20,707 bases of DNA from DATARH01 sp035570495 (GCA_035570495.1 DATMLO010000259.1:1-20707), one strand, 5' to 3'; positions 7,483 to 15,158 are shown, counted from the stretch's first letter. Notes: generated by a model not told the origin, from the sequence alone. Translations and numbers: made by a program.

Positions 7483-8352
7483 TCAGCCGCCGCGGATCAG
7501 CGTGCCCGCGCCCTCGGTAAAGAGCTCCAGGAGCATCGCGTGCGGCACGCGCCCGTCGAGGATGACGGCAGCCTCGGTCCCGCCGGCGACCGCATCGAGA
7601 CAGGTCTCGACCTTGGGGATCATCCCGCCCGAGATCGTACCGTCGGCGATCAGCCGCCGCACCTCCGTGGCGCTCAATTCGGGAATCAGCTTCTTCTCCG
7701 CGTCGAGCACGCCCGGCACATCGGTCAGCAGCAGAAATCGTGCCGCCTTGACCGCCGCCGCGACGGCGCCCGCCACCGTGTCGGCGTTGATGTTGTAGCT
7801 TTCGCCCGCCGGCCCCACCCCGATCGGTGCGATGACCGGGATCATCTTCGCCGCGCGAAACCCGTCGAGCACGCCGATATCGACATGCGCCGGCTCGCCG
7901 ACAAAACCGAGATCGCCATTGCGCGTCGATTTCGTCGCGTGCAGGAAATTGCCGTCGCCGCCGGTCAGGCCAATCGCACAGCCGCCGACCTCGTTGATCG
8001 CGGTCACGAGATGGCTGTTGATGGTGCCGACGAGCACCATCTCGACCACCTCCATCGTCTCGGCGTCGGTGACCCTGAGGCCGTTGACGAACTGGCTCTT
8101 GATCCCGAGGCGCTCCAGCGTGCGGTTGATCTGCGGTCCGCCGCCGTGGACGACGATCGGGTTCATGCCGAGCTGACGCAGCAGCACGACATCCTGGGCG
8201 AAGGTCTCGCCGCCAGCGCCCATCGCGTGGCCGCCGTATTTGACGACCACGGTCTTTTCGGCATAGCGCACCCAGTGCGGCACCGCTTCGGCGAGCACCT
8301 TGGCGAGCAGCGTGGGATCGACGGACGGGAGATGCGGCGCGGCGTCATTCAT
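7483..8352 (-). CDS. argB: Acetylglutamate kinase
   Basis: 289 aa. It phosphorylates N-acetylglutamate in arginine biosynthesis. Visible elements are VVVKYGGHAMG (35-45, K38), VVHGGGPQIN (67-76), the sugar-acid loop GFVGEPAHVD (149-158), YNINADTVAGA (186-196, D191) and GMIPKVETCLDAV (243-255, K247). The roughly 30-residue N-terminal helix before K38 is typical of hexameric, arginine-inhibited enzymes, so feedback inhibition is likely. The stretch GLTGGDGN (128-135) has Gly where many homologues have Lys (GKDGN); this position is not one of the catalytic residues I know. It lies 12 bp after engB. Confidence 0.96.
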   Translation of the reverse strand: MNDAAPHLPSVDPTLLAKVLAEAVPHWVRYAEKTVVVKYGGHAMGAGGETFAQDVVLLRQLGMNPIVVHGGGPQINRTLERLGIKSQFVNGLRVTDAETMEVVEMVLVGTINSHLVTAINEVGGCAIGLTGGDGNFLHATKSTRNGDLGFVGEPAHVDIGVLDGFRAAKMIPVIAPIGVGPAGESYNINADTVAGAVAAAVKAARFLLLTDVPGVLDAEKKLIPELSATEVRRLIADGTISGGMIPKVETCLDAVAGGTEAAVILDGRVPHAMLLELFTEGAGTLIRGG

Positions 8353-8364
8353 GGCGGCGGCACT

Positions 8365-9081
8365 CTACCGTGACCTCGGGAGGGGCGCCACCTCAGCGAA
8401 CTCGGCGAGCGCCGCGCGCAACGCCGCAATGCCAAGCCGTTTTTCGGCGCTTGTCAGGTGGATTTCGGGATGGGCGGCACGGTAACGCTTGAACTCGGCC
8501 GCGACGCTTCCCGCCACTTCGGCAAGCGCGGCGGGTTTGATTTCATCGATCTTGGTCAGCACTGCCTGGTAGCTGAGCGCGGCATTGTCGCACAGCGCCA
8601 AGGTCGGACGATCGGTATCGGTGATCCCGCGCCGCGCGTCGATCAGCAGGCAGGCGCGGCGCAGGCGCGCTCGCGCCGTCAGGTAATGCTGAACAAGATC
8701 GGTCCACGCGCGCATCGCCCCTTTCGACGCCGATGCGAAGCCATAGCCGGGCAAATCCACCAGCATCAGCCGGCCGCCGAGATCAAAGAAATTGATCTGC
8801 TGCGTCCGCCCCGGCGTGTGCGAGGTGCGCGCCAGCATCCGCCGGCCGGTCAGCGCGTTGACGAGGCTCGACTTGCCGACATTGGAGCGGCCGATAAAGG
8901 CGATCTCGGGAAGTGTCTCTGGCGGCAACGCGCCCGGGTTGGCGGCGCCGGCGACAAATCGGCATTCCTGGGCAAACAAGAGGCGCCCCGCCTCCAGCGC
9001 CGCGGCATCGAACTCGCGCGCCGGGAACACGTCCCCCGGCGACGCGGCTAGACCGCGCCCCGTTTGTGCATGATCGCCCAT
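8365..9081 (-). CDS. engB: Ribosome biogenesis GTPase YihA/YsxC/EngB
   Basis: About 238 aa from ATG 9081. A TrmE-Era-EngA-EngB-like GTPase needed for large ribosomal subunit assembly. G1 is GRSNVGKSS (64-72), G2 lies in ARTSHTPGRTQQ (84-95), G3 is DLPGYG (109-114), G4 is TKID (176-179) and a SAEK motif fits G5. The alphaproteobacterial N-terminal motif EAGRLLFAQECRFVAGA (30-46) is present. The start is uncertain: ATG 9081 lies 34 nt inside the yidC 3' end and has no Shine-Dalgarno, while an in-frame GTG at 9030 would give 221 aa. A frame extending to 9264 is antiparallel-free yidC overlap and is not credible as protein. Confidence 0.94.
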   Translation of the reverse strand: MGDHAQTGRGLAASPGDVFPAREFDAAALEAGRLLFAQECRFVAGAANPGALPPETLPEIAFIGRSNVGKSSLVNALTGRRMLARTSHTPGRTQQINFFDLGGRLMLVDLPGYGFASASKGAMRAWTDLVQHYLTARARLRRACLLIDARRGITDTDRPTLALCDNAALSYQAVLTKIDEIKPAALAEVAGSVAAEFKRYRAAHPEIHLTSAEKRLGIAALRAALAEFAEVAPLPRSR

Positions 9082-10793
9082 TGCTGCGCGATGCTGAGAA
9101 GGTTGTTCCACGACCAATAGATCACCAGGCCCGCCGGGAATGCCGATAGCATGTAGGTAAAGACGATCGGCAGGAACATGAACATCTTCGCCTGAATCGG
9201 GTCGACCGGCTGCGGGTTCAGCTTCTGCTGCAAGAACATCGTGACGCCCATGATGAGCGGCCACGCGCCGATCAAGAGGAAATGGCCGATCACCGGCACG
9301 GTCGCGGGGTCATACGGTATGAGCCCAAACAGATTGGCGAACGAGGTCGGGTCCGGCGCCGAGAGATCGTGAATCCAGCCGAAAAACGGCGCGTGGCGCA
9401 TCTCGATCGTGACGAACAGCACCTTGTAGAGCGAGAAGAACACCGGAATCTGGATCACGATCGGCAGACAGCCGGCGAGCGGGTTGGCGCCCACTTTCTT
9501 GTAGAGCGCCATGATTTCCTGCTGCTGCTTCGCCTTGTCGTCCGGGATGCGCTCGCGGATTTTCGCCATCTCCGGCTGCAGGAGCTTCATCTTGCTCATC
9601 GCAGCATAGGACTTATTGGCGAGCGGGAAGAAGGCGAGCTTGACGAGGAAGGTGAACAGCAGGATCGCCAGCCCGAAATTGCCGAGCATGGCTTCAATAA
9701 TCAGCAGGATGCGGAAGATCGGCTTCGTGAGAAACCAGAACCAGCCGAAATCGATCGAGTAGTCGAACAGCGGAATGCCCGAGGCCGCGTAGTTCTGCAG
9801 CAGGCTCAATTCCTTCGCGCCAGCGAAGAAGCGCATCGAGGTGGACGCGGTGCCGCCCCCCGGGACGCTGATCGGCGCGGCGGTATAGTCGACCTGGTAG
9901 CGGTCAACCTTGTCGGCGCCGATCGCCTTGCGGAACTGCGCCTTGACCTGGGTGCTCTGCGATGGGACGAGCGCGGTCAGCCAGTATTTGTCGGTAAAGC
10001 CGAGCCAGCCGCCGTCCGAGCTGAACTCGACGGGCTTCTCCGGGGTCAGCGACGCATATTTGACGTCCTGGATCGCGCCGTTGAGGTAGCCGATCGGTCC
10101 CTCGTAGAGGATGTAATAGCCCGACACCGGCGGCGTGCCGCTGCGGCTGATGAGACCGTAGGGCGTCAGGCTGACCGCCGCCGCGCCGCTGTTCTTCACC
10201 GCATCGTCGATCGTGAACATGTAGTTTTCGTCGATGCTGATCGTCCGCGTGAAGGCGAGGCCTCCGCCATTGTCCCAGGTCAGGGTCACCGGATTGCCGG
10301 GGCTGAGCGTCCCGCCGACTGCGGTCCATTTCGTGTCGGGCCCCGGCAGCTTGACCCCGGGGACATCGGCCCAGCCGAATTGCGCGAAATACGGGTCCTC
10401 GGTCCCCGTCGGCCACAGCAGCACGACCTCGGGGCTCTTCGGGTCGACAGTCTCGTGGTAGGTCGCAAGGGTAAGGTCATCGATGCGCGAGCCGGTCAAC
10501 GCGACGGAACCGTGCAGGCGCGGCGTATCGATCTTGATGCGTGGCTGGTCAGCCTCGGCCTGCTCGCGCGTCTCGGCTTGCGCCTGGGCGGCGGGAGCAC
10601 CACCGACCGGCGCGGCGGCCCCGGATGGCGTCTCACCGGCTGGCGTCGCCGGCTGATTCGTCTGTCCGGCGGTCTGCGCCGCCTTTGGCGGTGGTGGCGG
10701 CGGATGCGGCAGGAAATGCTCGGCGAGATATTGAAACCCGAACAGGATCGCCACCGACACGACGATCGCGATAAGAAGGTTCTTCTGGTCCAT
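9048..10793 (-). CDS. yidC: Membrane protein insertase YidC
   Basis: 581 aa, the Gram-negative form. An N-terminal anchor (MDQKNLLIAIVVSVAILFGF) is followed by a Pro/Ala/Gln-rich linker, a large periplasmic beta-sandwich domain (about 85-345) and the C-terminal insertase core. Core landmarks are FPLANKSYAAMSKMKLLQPE, the cytoplasmic hairpin with IRERIPDDKAKQQQEIMALY, GCLPIVIQIPVFFSLYKVLF and a final helix ending WSWNNLLSIAQQWAIMHKR. It inserts membrane proteins alone or with SecYEG. ATG 10793 overlaps the yidD stop as TGATG. It lies in the standard rpmH-rnpA-yidD-yidC order. Confidence 0.97.
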   Translation of the reverse strand: MDQKNLLIAIVVSVAILFGFQYLAEHFLPHPPPPPPKAAQTAGQTNQPATPAGETPSGAAAPVGGAPAAQAQAETREQAEADQPRIKIDTPRLHGSVALTGSRIDDLTLATYHETVDPKSPEVVLLWPTGTEDPYFAQFGWADVPGVKLPGPDTKWTAVGGTLSPGNPVTLTWDNGGGLAFTRTISIDENYMFTIDDAVKNSGAAAVSLTPYGLISRSGTPPVSGYYILYEGPIGYLNGAIQDVKYASLTPEKPVEFSSDGGWLGFTDKYWLTALVPSQSTQVKAQFRKAIGADKVDRYQVDYTAAPISVPGGGTASTSMRFFAGAKELSLLQNYAASGIPLFDYSIDFGWFWFLTKPIFRILLIIEAMLGNFGLAILLFTFLVKLAFFPLANKSYAAMSKMKLLQPEMAKIRERIPDDKAKQQQEIMALYKKVGANPLAGCLPIVIQIPVFFSLYKVLFVTIEMRHAPFFGWIHDLSAPDPTSFANLFGLIPYDPATVPVIGHFLLIGAWPLIMGVTMFLQQKLNPQPVDPIQAKMFMFLPIVFTYMLSAFPAGLVIYWSWNNLLSIAQQWAIMHKRGAV

Positions 10794-11053
10794 CAGCGGG
10801 TCTCGCCGCCTTGCGGCGCGGGTACGGGGTCGTAGCCGCCGCCCCCCCAGGGATGGCAGCGGCACAGCCGGCGCGCGGCGAGGACGCTGCCGCGCAGCGG
10901 CCCGTGCAGCGCGATCGCCTCATCGGCGTAATGCGAGCAGCTCGGCAGATAGCGGCAGGCGGACGGCAATACCGGCGCCAGCAATAGCTGATAGGCGCGG
11001 ATCGCCGCGCGCAGCAGCAGCCCGATCCCAGCGCCGGCGAGGCTCCCTAGCAT
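10793..11053 (-). CDS. yidD: Membrane protein insertion efficiency factor YidD
   Basis: 86 aa. A small membrane-associated protein that assists YidC/Sec insertion. The family signature is clear: AIRAYQLLLAPVLPSACRYL (17-36), PSCSHYADEAI (37-47), then RRLCRCHPWGGGGYDPVP (61-78), with conserved C33, C39, C64 and C66. ATG 11053 sits one base beyond the rnpA stop (TGAGATG) with GGAGAAGG upstream. The stop overlaps yidC as TGATG. An in-frame ATG further upstream would run inside rnpA and is rejected. Confidence 0.95.
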   Translation of the reverse strand: MLGSLAGAGIGLLLRAAIRAYQLLLAPVLPSACRYLPSCSHYADEAIALHGPLRGSVLAARRLCRCHPWGGGGYDPVPAPQGGETR

Positions 11054-11054
11054 C

Positions 11055-11435
11055 TCATCCTTCTCCGCGGCGCGCCGGCCCAGCGGCATTCGAGCGGGCA
11101 ACCTGCCGCAGCGCCCCTTCGAGATCGGCGAGCAGCTCGGCATAAACCCGCCCGCCGGTCTCGGCGCGCGCGATCAGCACATAATCCGTACCGGGCTTGC
11201 CGTGAAGGGGCAGCACGCTCGCGGCAGCCGCGCGCAAACGCCGCTTCGCCCGGTTGCGCGCCACCGCGTTGCCGACCCGCTTGCTCGCGGTAAAGCCGAC
11301 GCGCAGCGCCAAAGCGCCGTCGTCGGGCCGCGGAGCGGCCTGCAGCACCAGTCCCGGCCGCGCCGCGCGCACACGCCCGGCGGCGACGCGAAGAAAATCA
11401 GCGCGCGTCTTGAGCTTGTCGAGGCGGGCGGTCAT
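11055..11435 (-). CDS. rnpA: Ribonuclease P protein component
   Basis: 126 aa. The protein subunit of RNase P, which with the rnpB RNA removes 5' leaders from pre-tRNAs. The N-terminus LDKLKTRADFLRVA and the RNR motif region ASKRVGNAVARNRAKRRLR (50-68) are diagnostic; ADYVLIAR-type sequence (TDYVLIARAETGG) follows. The C-terminal tail is Ala/Arg/Gly-rich. It lies downstream of rpmH with a 60-bp spacer containing a stem-loop, and one base upstream of yidD. The ATG at 11435 has no clear Shine-Dalgarno. Confidence 0.96.
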   Translation of the reverse strand: MTARLDKLKTRADFLRVAAGRVRAARPGLVLQAAPRPDDGALALRVGFTASKRVGNAVARNRAKRRLRAAAASVLPLHGKPGTDYVLIARAETGGRVYAELLADLEGALRQVARSNAAGPARRGEG

Positions 11436-11453
11436 AGCGATATGCGATTGAGC

Positions 11454-11484
11454 GAGCCGCGATCGGCGTAGCGCCGAGGGGCTC
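11454..11484 (-). promoter_or_regulatory. Stem-loop in the rpmH-rnpA spacer
   Basis: TCGGCG (11463-11468) and CGCCGA (11472-11477) pair perfectly around a TAG loop. Outer arms GAGCC (11454-11458) and GGCTC (11480-11484) extend the stem across a small internal loop. No U-run follows on the minus strand, so it is not a standard terminator. It could be a processing or stability element that sets the rpmH:rnpA ratio; in other bacteria the L34 and RNase P protein genes share a transcript but are expressed at different levels. Confidence 0.45.
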
Positions 11485-11495
11485 AGCCGGCGGGC

Positions 11496-11630
11496 CTAGG
11501 CAGACAGGCGCTTGCGGCCCTTCGCGCGGCGCGCGGCCAGCACCCGACGGCCGCCGACGGTCGCCATTCGCGCACGGAAGCCATGCCGACGCTTGCGGAT
11601 CAGTCTGCTGGGCTGGTAAGTGCGCTTCAC
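11496..11630 (-). CDS. rpmH: 50S ribosomal protein L34
   Basis: 44 aa, below the usual size cut-off for ORF calling. It reads (M)KRTYQPSRLIRKRRHGFRAR, MATVGGRRVLAARRAKGRKR, LSA, a full match to L34, with the Arg/Lys-rich composition expected for a protein buried in 23S rRNA. The start codon is GTG (11628-11630), with GGAG eight bases upstream; many L34 genes use ATG. It is the first gene of the minus-strand series and lies behind a strong promoter. Confidence 0.97.
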   Translation of the reverse strand: MKRTYQPSRLIRKRRHGFRARMATVGGRRVLAARRAKGRKRLSA

Positions 11631-11674
11631 GGCACCAACTCCGATGGCAAAGGCCGTGTTTCGGCGGAGGGCGC

Positions 11675-11703
11675 TGTATACGGGAGCGGTCCGGCCAAGT
11701 CAA
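11675..11703 (-). promoter_or_regulatory. Sigma70-type promoter for rpmH-rnpA-yidD-yidC
   Basis: On the minus strand TTGACT (11698-11703) and TATACA (11675-11680) are separated by exactly 17 bases. That is a near-consensus housekeeping promoter about 45 bp upstream of the rpmH GTG. It is the best promoter match in the window and fits a highly expressed ribosomal protein gene. The call is by eye; no transcript data are available. Confidence 0.75.
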
Positions 11704-11766
11704 CGATGCGGCCGGGCGTGGCGTGCATTACTTATGGGCGTTAGTGACGGGTAAGGGAGCAGGCTG

Positions 11767-12690
11767 TTGACCGATCAAGCGACGCTGGACGCCGCCGACA
11801 TCGCCTTTCGCCAATGGTCGGCGCCGTCCAACGGCGCGATCGAGCCGGGCAGCGAGACGCATAAGACCGCGTTCTGCCGCATGCTGCTCGAGACGCACAA
11901 CCCCTATAAGCCGGCGGTCATCGACTGGCCGAAGCTCGACAACGCCGCCCTCGAACGGTTGACCAGCCTGCCGATCTGGGACATCGCGGTGCAGACCGAG
12001 GGCAAGGCGAAAATCCGCGCCCAGACCTACGCCGACATGATGAGCGACCCCCTGCTGCGCCAAGCGATCACCCTCGATGGCTTCGAGGAGGGCCGTCACA
12101 AGGAGGTGCTCGGCAAGCTTGTCGCGACCTACGGCATCGCGCTCGAACCCGAGCCCGAATATCCCCGCCCGCGCAGCCCCGAATGGGCTTGGATGACGCT
12201 CGGCTACAGCGAATGCATCGACAGCTTCTTCGCGTTCGGCCTCTTCGCCGTCGCCAGAGAGTCGGGCTTCTTTCCGCTCGAGCTGGTCGAGACCTTTGAG
12301 CCGGTGATCCAGGAAGAGGCACGCCACATCCTGTTCTTCGTCAACTGGGCCGCCTGGCACTATCGCAACCTGCCGTGGTGGCAGAAGCCGTGGTGGTGGG
12401 CACGGACGGTCGCGGTGTGGATCAGGCTGGTGCGCGAGCGCATCGGCTTTGCCCGCGGCATCGGCGCGGGCAAGGACGAAAAGCCGCAGGACAACAACTT
12501 CACCGTGACCGGCACCAAGGCGGTCGCGGATGTCGACCTGCCGATCGCCGCGCTGCTCGACATCTGTCTCGCCGAAAACGACCGTCGCATGGCCGGCTAC
12601 GATCCCCGCCTGTTGCGGCCGATGATGATCCCGCGGCTAGTGCGCTTCGCCCGCCGCTTTATGCGCACGCCGCGCCCGGCCACGGCGTGA
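11767..12690 (+). CDS. Ferritin-like diiron-carboxylate domain protein
   Basis: 307 aa with no signal peptide. The ligand pattern of a ferritin-like four-helix bundle is visible: E78, E108-x-x-H111 (EEGRH), E149 and E184-x-x-H187 (EEARH). This spacing suits a non-haem diiron centre used for oxidation or hydroxylation, or for iron or peroxide handling. The substrate is unknown. The C-terminal third has a Trp-rich stretch (WHYRNLPWWQKPWWW, about 197-211) that looks like a membrane-interface segment, suggesting a hydrophobic substrate (inference). The TTG start at 11767 was chosen because GGGAG lies seven bases upstream and no in-frame ATG occurs before codon 39. The stop overlaps the next gene (GTGA), so the two are coupled. 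Confidence 0.78.
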   Translation: MTDQATLDAADIAFRQWSAPSNGAIEPGSETHKTAFCRMLLETHNPYKPAVIDWPKLDNAALERLTSLPIWDIAVQTEGKAKIRAQTYADMMSDPLLRQAITLDGFEEGRHKEVLGKLVATYGIALEPEPEYPRPRSPEWAWMTLGYSECIDSFFAFGLFAVARESGFFPLELVETFEPVIQEEARHILFFVNWAAWHYRNLPWWQKPWWWARTVAVWIRLVRERIGFARGIGAGKDEKPQDNNFTVTGTKAVADVDLPIAALLDICLAENDRRMAGYDPRLLRPMMIPRLVRFARRFMRTPRPATA

Positions 12691-13685
12691 AGCTTCTGCC
12701 CGTCTTGCTGATCGCCGCTGGGATCGCGGCGATGGCGGCGCTGGTGGTGCATTTTGGCGCCGAAGCGGTCGGCGCCGCGCTGTTGGCCGTCGGACTTGAT
12801 GGCTTTCTTTCGGTCGTGGCGATCCATACCGGGCTGATCGCGGCGATGGGGCTGGCCTGGGGCGCGCTGCTGACGGGGCATAAGCCGTGGATCGCGATCT
12901 GGGGCCGTTTTGTCCGCGATGCCGGATCAGAGGTGCTGCCGCTGTCGCAAGTCGGCGGATATGTGCTCGGCACCCGCGCGGTGGCACTGGCCGGCGTCCC
13001 GGCAACTCAGGGCGCGGCGAGCACGATCGTCGATGTGACCCTCGAATTTGTCGGCCAGCTCGGCTACATCGCGCTCGGCCTCGTCTGGCTGCTCTATCTC
13101 CATACCAGCGGCGTCGAACCGCAGGTCGTGGCGATGGGGCTGGCCGGGGCGTGCGTCCTGGCCTTTGCCTTTGTCTTCATGCAGCGGCGCGGCATGCGCT
13201 ATGTCGACCGCATCGCGCGCATCCTCGGCCAGGGGTGGGCGGACAAGACCGCGGCGGGCGCGACCGCGCTGCACCAGGCGCTCGAGGCGATCTACACCCG
13301 CCCCGGCGGGGTCTGGCGGAGCCTCCTCATCCATTTCATTTGCTGGATCGTCAGCGCCAGCGAGGTCTGGGTCGCGTTGTGGTTCGCCGGGCGACCCTTG
13401 CCGTTTGGCGATGCGATCGTCATCGAAAGCCTGGTCTATGCGATCCGCACCACGGCGTTTTTCGTGCCCAATTCGGTGGGAGTGCAGGAAGGCGCCTACA
13501 TCCTGCTCGGCGGCGCCTTCGGGCTCAGCCCCGAGATGGCGCTGGCGCTGTCTTTTGTAAAACGAGCGCGCGATTTAACGATCGGCCTTCCGGTCATCGC
13601 GCTGTGGCAGGCAATCGAGGGCGGCCGGATCATGCGCCGCGTGTCGGCGAAAGCCGCCGCGGAGCCGGCAGCCGGACGGAAATAA
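12687..13685 (+). CDS. HpnL-like polytopic membrane protein (lysylphosphatidylglycerol synthase TM / UPF0104-type)
   Basis: 332 aa with about 7-8 hydrophobic helices and a short Ala/Arg tail. The family signature is the C-terminal FVPNSVGVQEGAYILLGGAF (about 259-278), followed by RARDLTIGLP. Proteins of this type include HpnL of hopanoid clusters, proposed to move hopanoids or lipids between membrane leaflets, and the flippase half of MprF. There is no synthase domain here, so lipid transport is the likelier role. The GTG start (12687) overlaps the ferritin-like gene stop. No other hopanoid genes are in the window, so the hpnL symbol is withheld. Confidence 0.8.
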   Translation: MKLLPVLLIAAGIAAMAALVVHFGAEAVGAALLAVGLDGFLSVVAIHTGLIAAMGLAWGALLTGHKPWIAIWGRFVRDAGSEVLPLSQVGGYVLGTRAVALAGVPATQGAASTIVDVTLEFVGQLGYIALGLVWLLYLHTSGVEPQVVAMGLAGACVLAFAFVFMQRRGMRYVDRIARILGQGWADKTAAGATALHQALEAIYTRPGGVWRSLLIHFICWIVSASEVWVALWFAGRPLPFGDAIVIESLVYAIRTTAFFVPNSVGVQEGAYILLGGAFGLSPEMALALSFVKRARDLTIGLPVIALWQAIEGGRIMRRVSAKAAAEPAAGRK

Positions 13686-13752
13686 GCCAAAAAATAAAAC
13701 TCGGCCAATCACGGCCGCGTCGATGGATTGGCCGGAGCGCCGTATTGGCTTA
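13683..13752. promoter_or_regulatory. Nested inverted repeats ahead of the metal locus
   Basis: An outer pair TAAGCCAA (13683-13690) / TTGGCTTA (13745-13752) encloses an inner pair CGGCCAATC (13702-13710) / GATTGGCCG (13726-13734). All four arms share a GCCAA/TTGGC core, so the spacer has four related half-sites in 70 bp. This is more symmetry than a spacer needs and suggests an operator region for the DUF2946-barrel-copCD transcript. The A/T-rich 13680-13700 could supply promoter elements. Read on the minus strand the inner stem is followed by a T-rich run, so a minus-strand terminator is an alternative, although no minus-strand gene here would need it. Confidence 0.5.
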
Positions 13753-13766
13753 AACTCTCCGGCGGC

Positions 13767-14159
13767 ATGAACGGGATGCGCGACATACGGGTGATGCGGT
13801 TCGGCGCCTTCGTCGCCGGCATTGCCCTTTACATGCAGCTCGCCATTGTCGGCGCGGGAGCGTTGCCGGCGACGTCCGCCGTGACCGCCGATGCGCTCGG
13901 TGAGCACGCACTGTGTCTGTCGGGTGGCGGCGGCATACCGGCGCAACCCGCCGACAGCGCCCCCGCCGCGCCGACGCACGACCACACGCTGTTCTGCTGC
14001 TTGTGGCACTCGCTGTCCGGCGTCGCGCCGCAAACCGCGCCGGCAGCGGTCCCGATCGCCTACGCGATCGTGGCGCCGAGCGATATCGGCGACGCAGCCC
14101 TTATCCCCGGCCCACCCCATGGGCCGGCCAACGCCCGAGCCCCTCCCGTCCCAGCCTGA
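13767..14159 (+). CDS. DUF2946-like small membrane-anchored Cys/His protein (first copy)
   Basis: 130 aa from ATG 13767. An N-terminal hydrophobic segment (about 11-33, FGAFVAGIALYMQLAIVGAG) is a signal peptide or anchor. It is followed by an Ala/Pro-rich region with candidate metal ligands H71-D-H73...C77-C78...H81 and C50, and a C-terminal ARAPP motif. The hydrophobic N-terminus, Cys/His cluster and closing (R/A)RAPP are what I associate with DUF2946, a family often found beside copper genes and TonB receptors; the function is not established. Other in-frame ATGs at 13776 and 13794 are possible starts. It shares its C-terminal motif with the protein at 17781. It is the first gene of the metal locus. 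Confidence 0.65.
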   Translation: MNGMRDIRVMRFGAFVAGIALYMQLAIVGAGALPATSAVTADALGEHALCLSGGGGIPAQPADSAPAAPTHDHTLFCCLWHSLSGVAPQTAPAAVPIAYAIVAPSDIGDAALIPGPPHGPANARAPPVPA

Positions 14160-14237
14160 GACAAAGCGTTCCACGTGGCGGCCGGCGGCGGAACACCCGT
14201 CGGCTTGCCCGGCTGTTCTCCAGGCTGGGAGTATTTG

Positions 14238-15158
14238 ATGAATCGCCTCATTTTGGGGGTCGCCGCGCTTGCGTTGACATGCGCGACGGCGTCTCCAGCC
14301 CTTGCCCACGCGGTATGCGGCAACCGCGTCTTTCCAGCGACGCTGGTCATGGACGACCCCGGCGTCAGCGACGAGCTGTCGCTCCCGACGATCGCATACC
14401 AGCCGATCCCCGCCGTAAACGGCAATCCAGGTGGGCATTCTGTCGATTACGGGTTTGAGATCGACAAGAACATCACCGAGGACCTGGGGATCGCGATCAA
14501 CGACGATTACTTCACGCAGCACGGTGTCGGACAGAAGCCGCTCAATGGCTGGGACAATGTCATGCTGACGCTGAAGGACAAGTTCCTGTGCGTCGATCCG
14601 GACGAGCTGATGATGTCGATGGGCGTCATCCATGAGTTCGCCGGAACCGGTTCGTCGCAGCTCCGCGGCGCCGGGGTCATCGCCTCGACCGGCAGCACGG
14701 CGCCGACCTGGTATGTTGGTAAGGGGTTCGGGGACTATCCGATCGGCATGTTCCGCCCGCTCGCGCTGACCGGCGAGCTCGGCTACCAGATTTCCGACAC
14801 GCCGAGTGTCAGCCCCGATGAGTGGGACTACGCCGTCTCGCTGCAATATTCGATGCCCTACTTGGCGCAGCACGTGAAGGCGCTCGACATCCCCGATTTC
14901 ATCAACCACCTGGTGCCCCTGGTCGAGGTGTCGATGTCATCGCCCGACCGGGGCCCGACCACCGGGCAGATCGCGCCGGGTGTGATTTACCTGGGAAATA
15001 CCTACCAAATCGGGGCCGAGGTGTTGATCCCAGCGAACCACGCAACCCGGCAGCTTCAAGGCACCGGGTTCCTCGTGCAGTTCCACCTCTTCACCGACGA
15101 CCTGCTGTACGACACGCCATTCGGCAGACCCCTTATCGACAGGAACCTTTGGCAATGA
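14238..15158 (+). CDS. Secreted beta-rich protein, probable outer-membrane barrel, metal locus orphan
   Basis: 306 aa. A clear signal peptide (MNRLILGVAALALTCATASPALA) predicts a mature protein beginning HAVCGNRVFPATL. The rest is rich in alternating hydrophobic/polar segments with Gly/Asp/Asn turns, such as HSVDYGFEIDKNI, NVMLTLKDKFLC, QIGAEVLIPANHA and FLVQFHLFTDDLL. That pattern suits beta strands of an outer-membrane barrel or large periplasmic beta domain. It does not end in the usual C-terminal Phe; it ends RNLWQ, with an aromatic two from the end. C27 and C118 could form a disulfide. I do not recognise a named family. ATG 14238 has GGGAG seven bases upstream. The stop overlaps copC (ATGA), so it is made together with CopC. 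Confidence 0.75.
   Translation: MNRLILGVAALALTCATASPALAHAVCGNRVFPATLVMDDPGVSDELSLPTIAYQPIPAVNGNPGGHSVDYGFEIDKNITEDLGIAINDDYFTQHGVGQKPLNGWDNVMLTLKDKFLCVDPDELMMSMGVIHEFAGTGSSQLRGAGVIASTGSTAPTWYVGKGFGDYPIGMFRPLALTGELGYQISDTPSVSPDEWDYAVSLQYSMPYLAQHVKALDIPDFINHLVPLVEVSMSSPDRGPTTGQIAPGVIYLGNTYQIGAEVLIPANHATRQLQGTGFLVQFHLFTDDLLYDTPFGRPLIDRNLWQ

Noticed and set aside
9282..10835. 517-codon open frame on the plus strand antisense to yidC
   Set aside because: Arg/Glu/His-rich composition with no domain; it is the complementary frame of a certain yidC and arises from high third-position GC.
11631..11766. Chromosome origin next to rpmH
   Set aside because: No DnaA boxes, no dnaA gene and no AT-rich unwinding region; rpmH is not the origin neighbour in alphaproteobacteria.
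13702..13734. Inner inverted repeat as a minus-strand terminator
   Set aside because: A T-rich run follows on the minus strand, but no minus-strand gene lies to its right within the window.
14160..14237. Riboswitch upstream of the beta-rich protein
   Set aside because: No B12 box or other recognisable aptamer core; only short GC-rich complementarity is visible.
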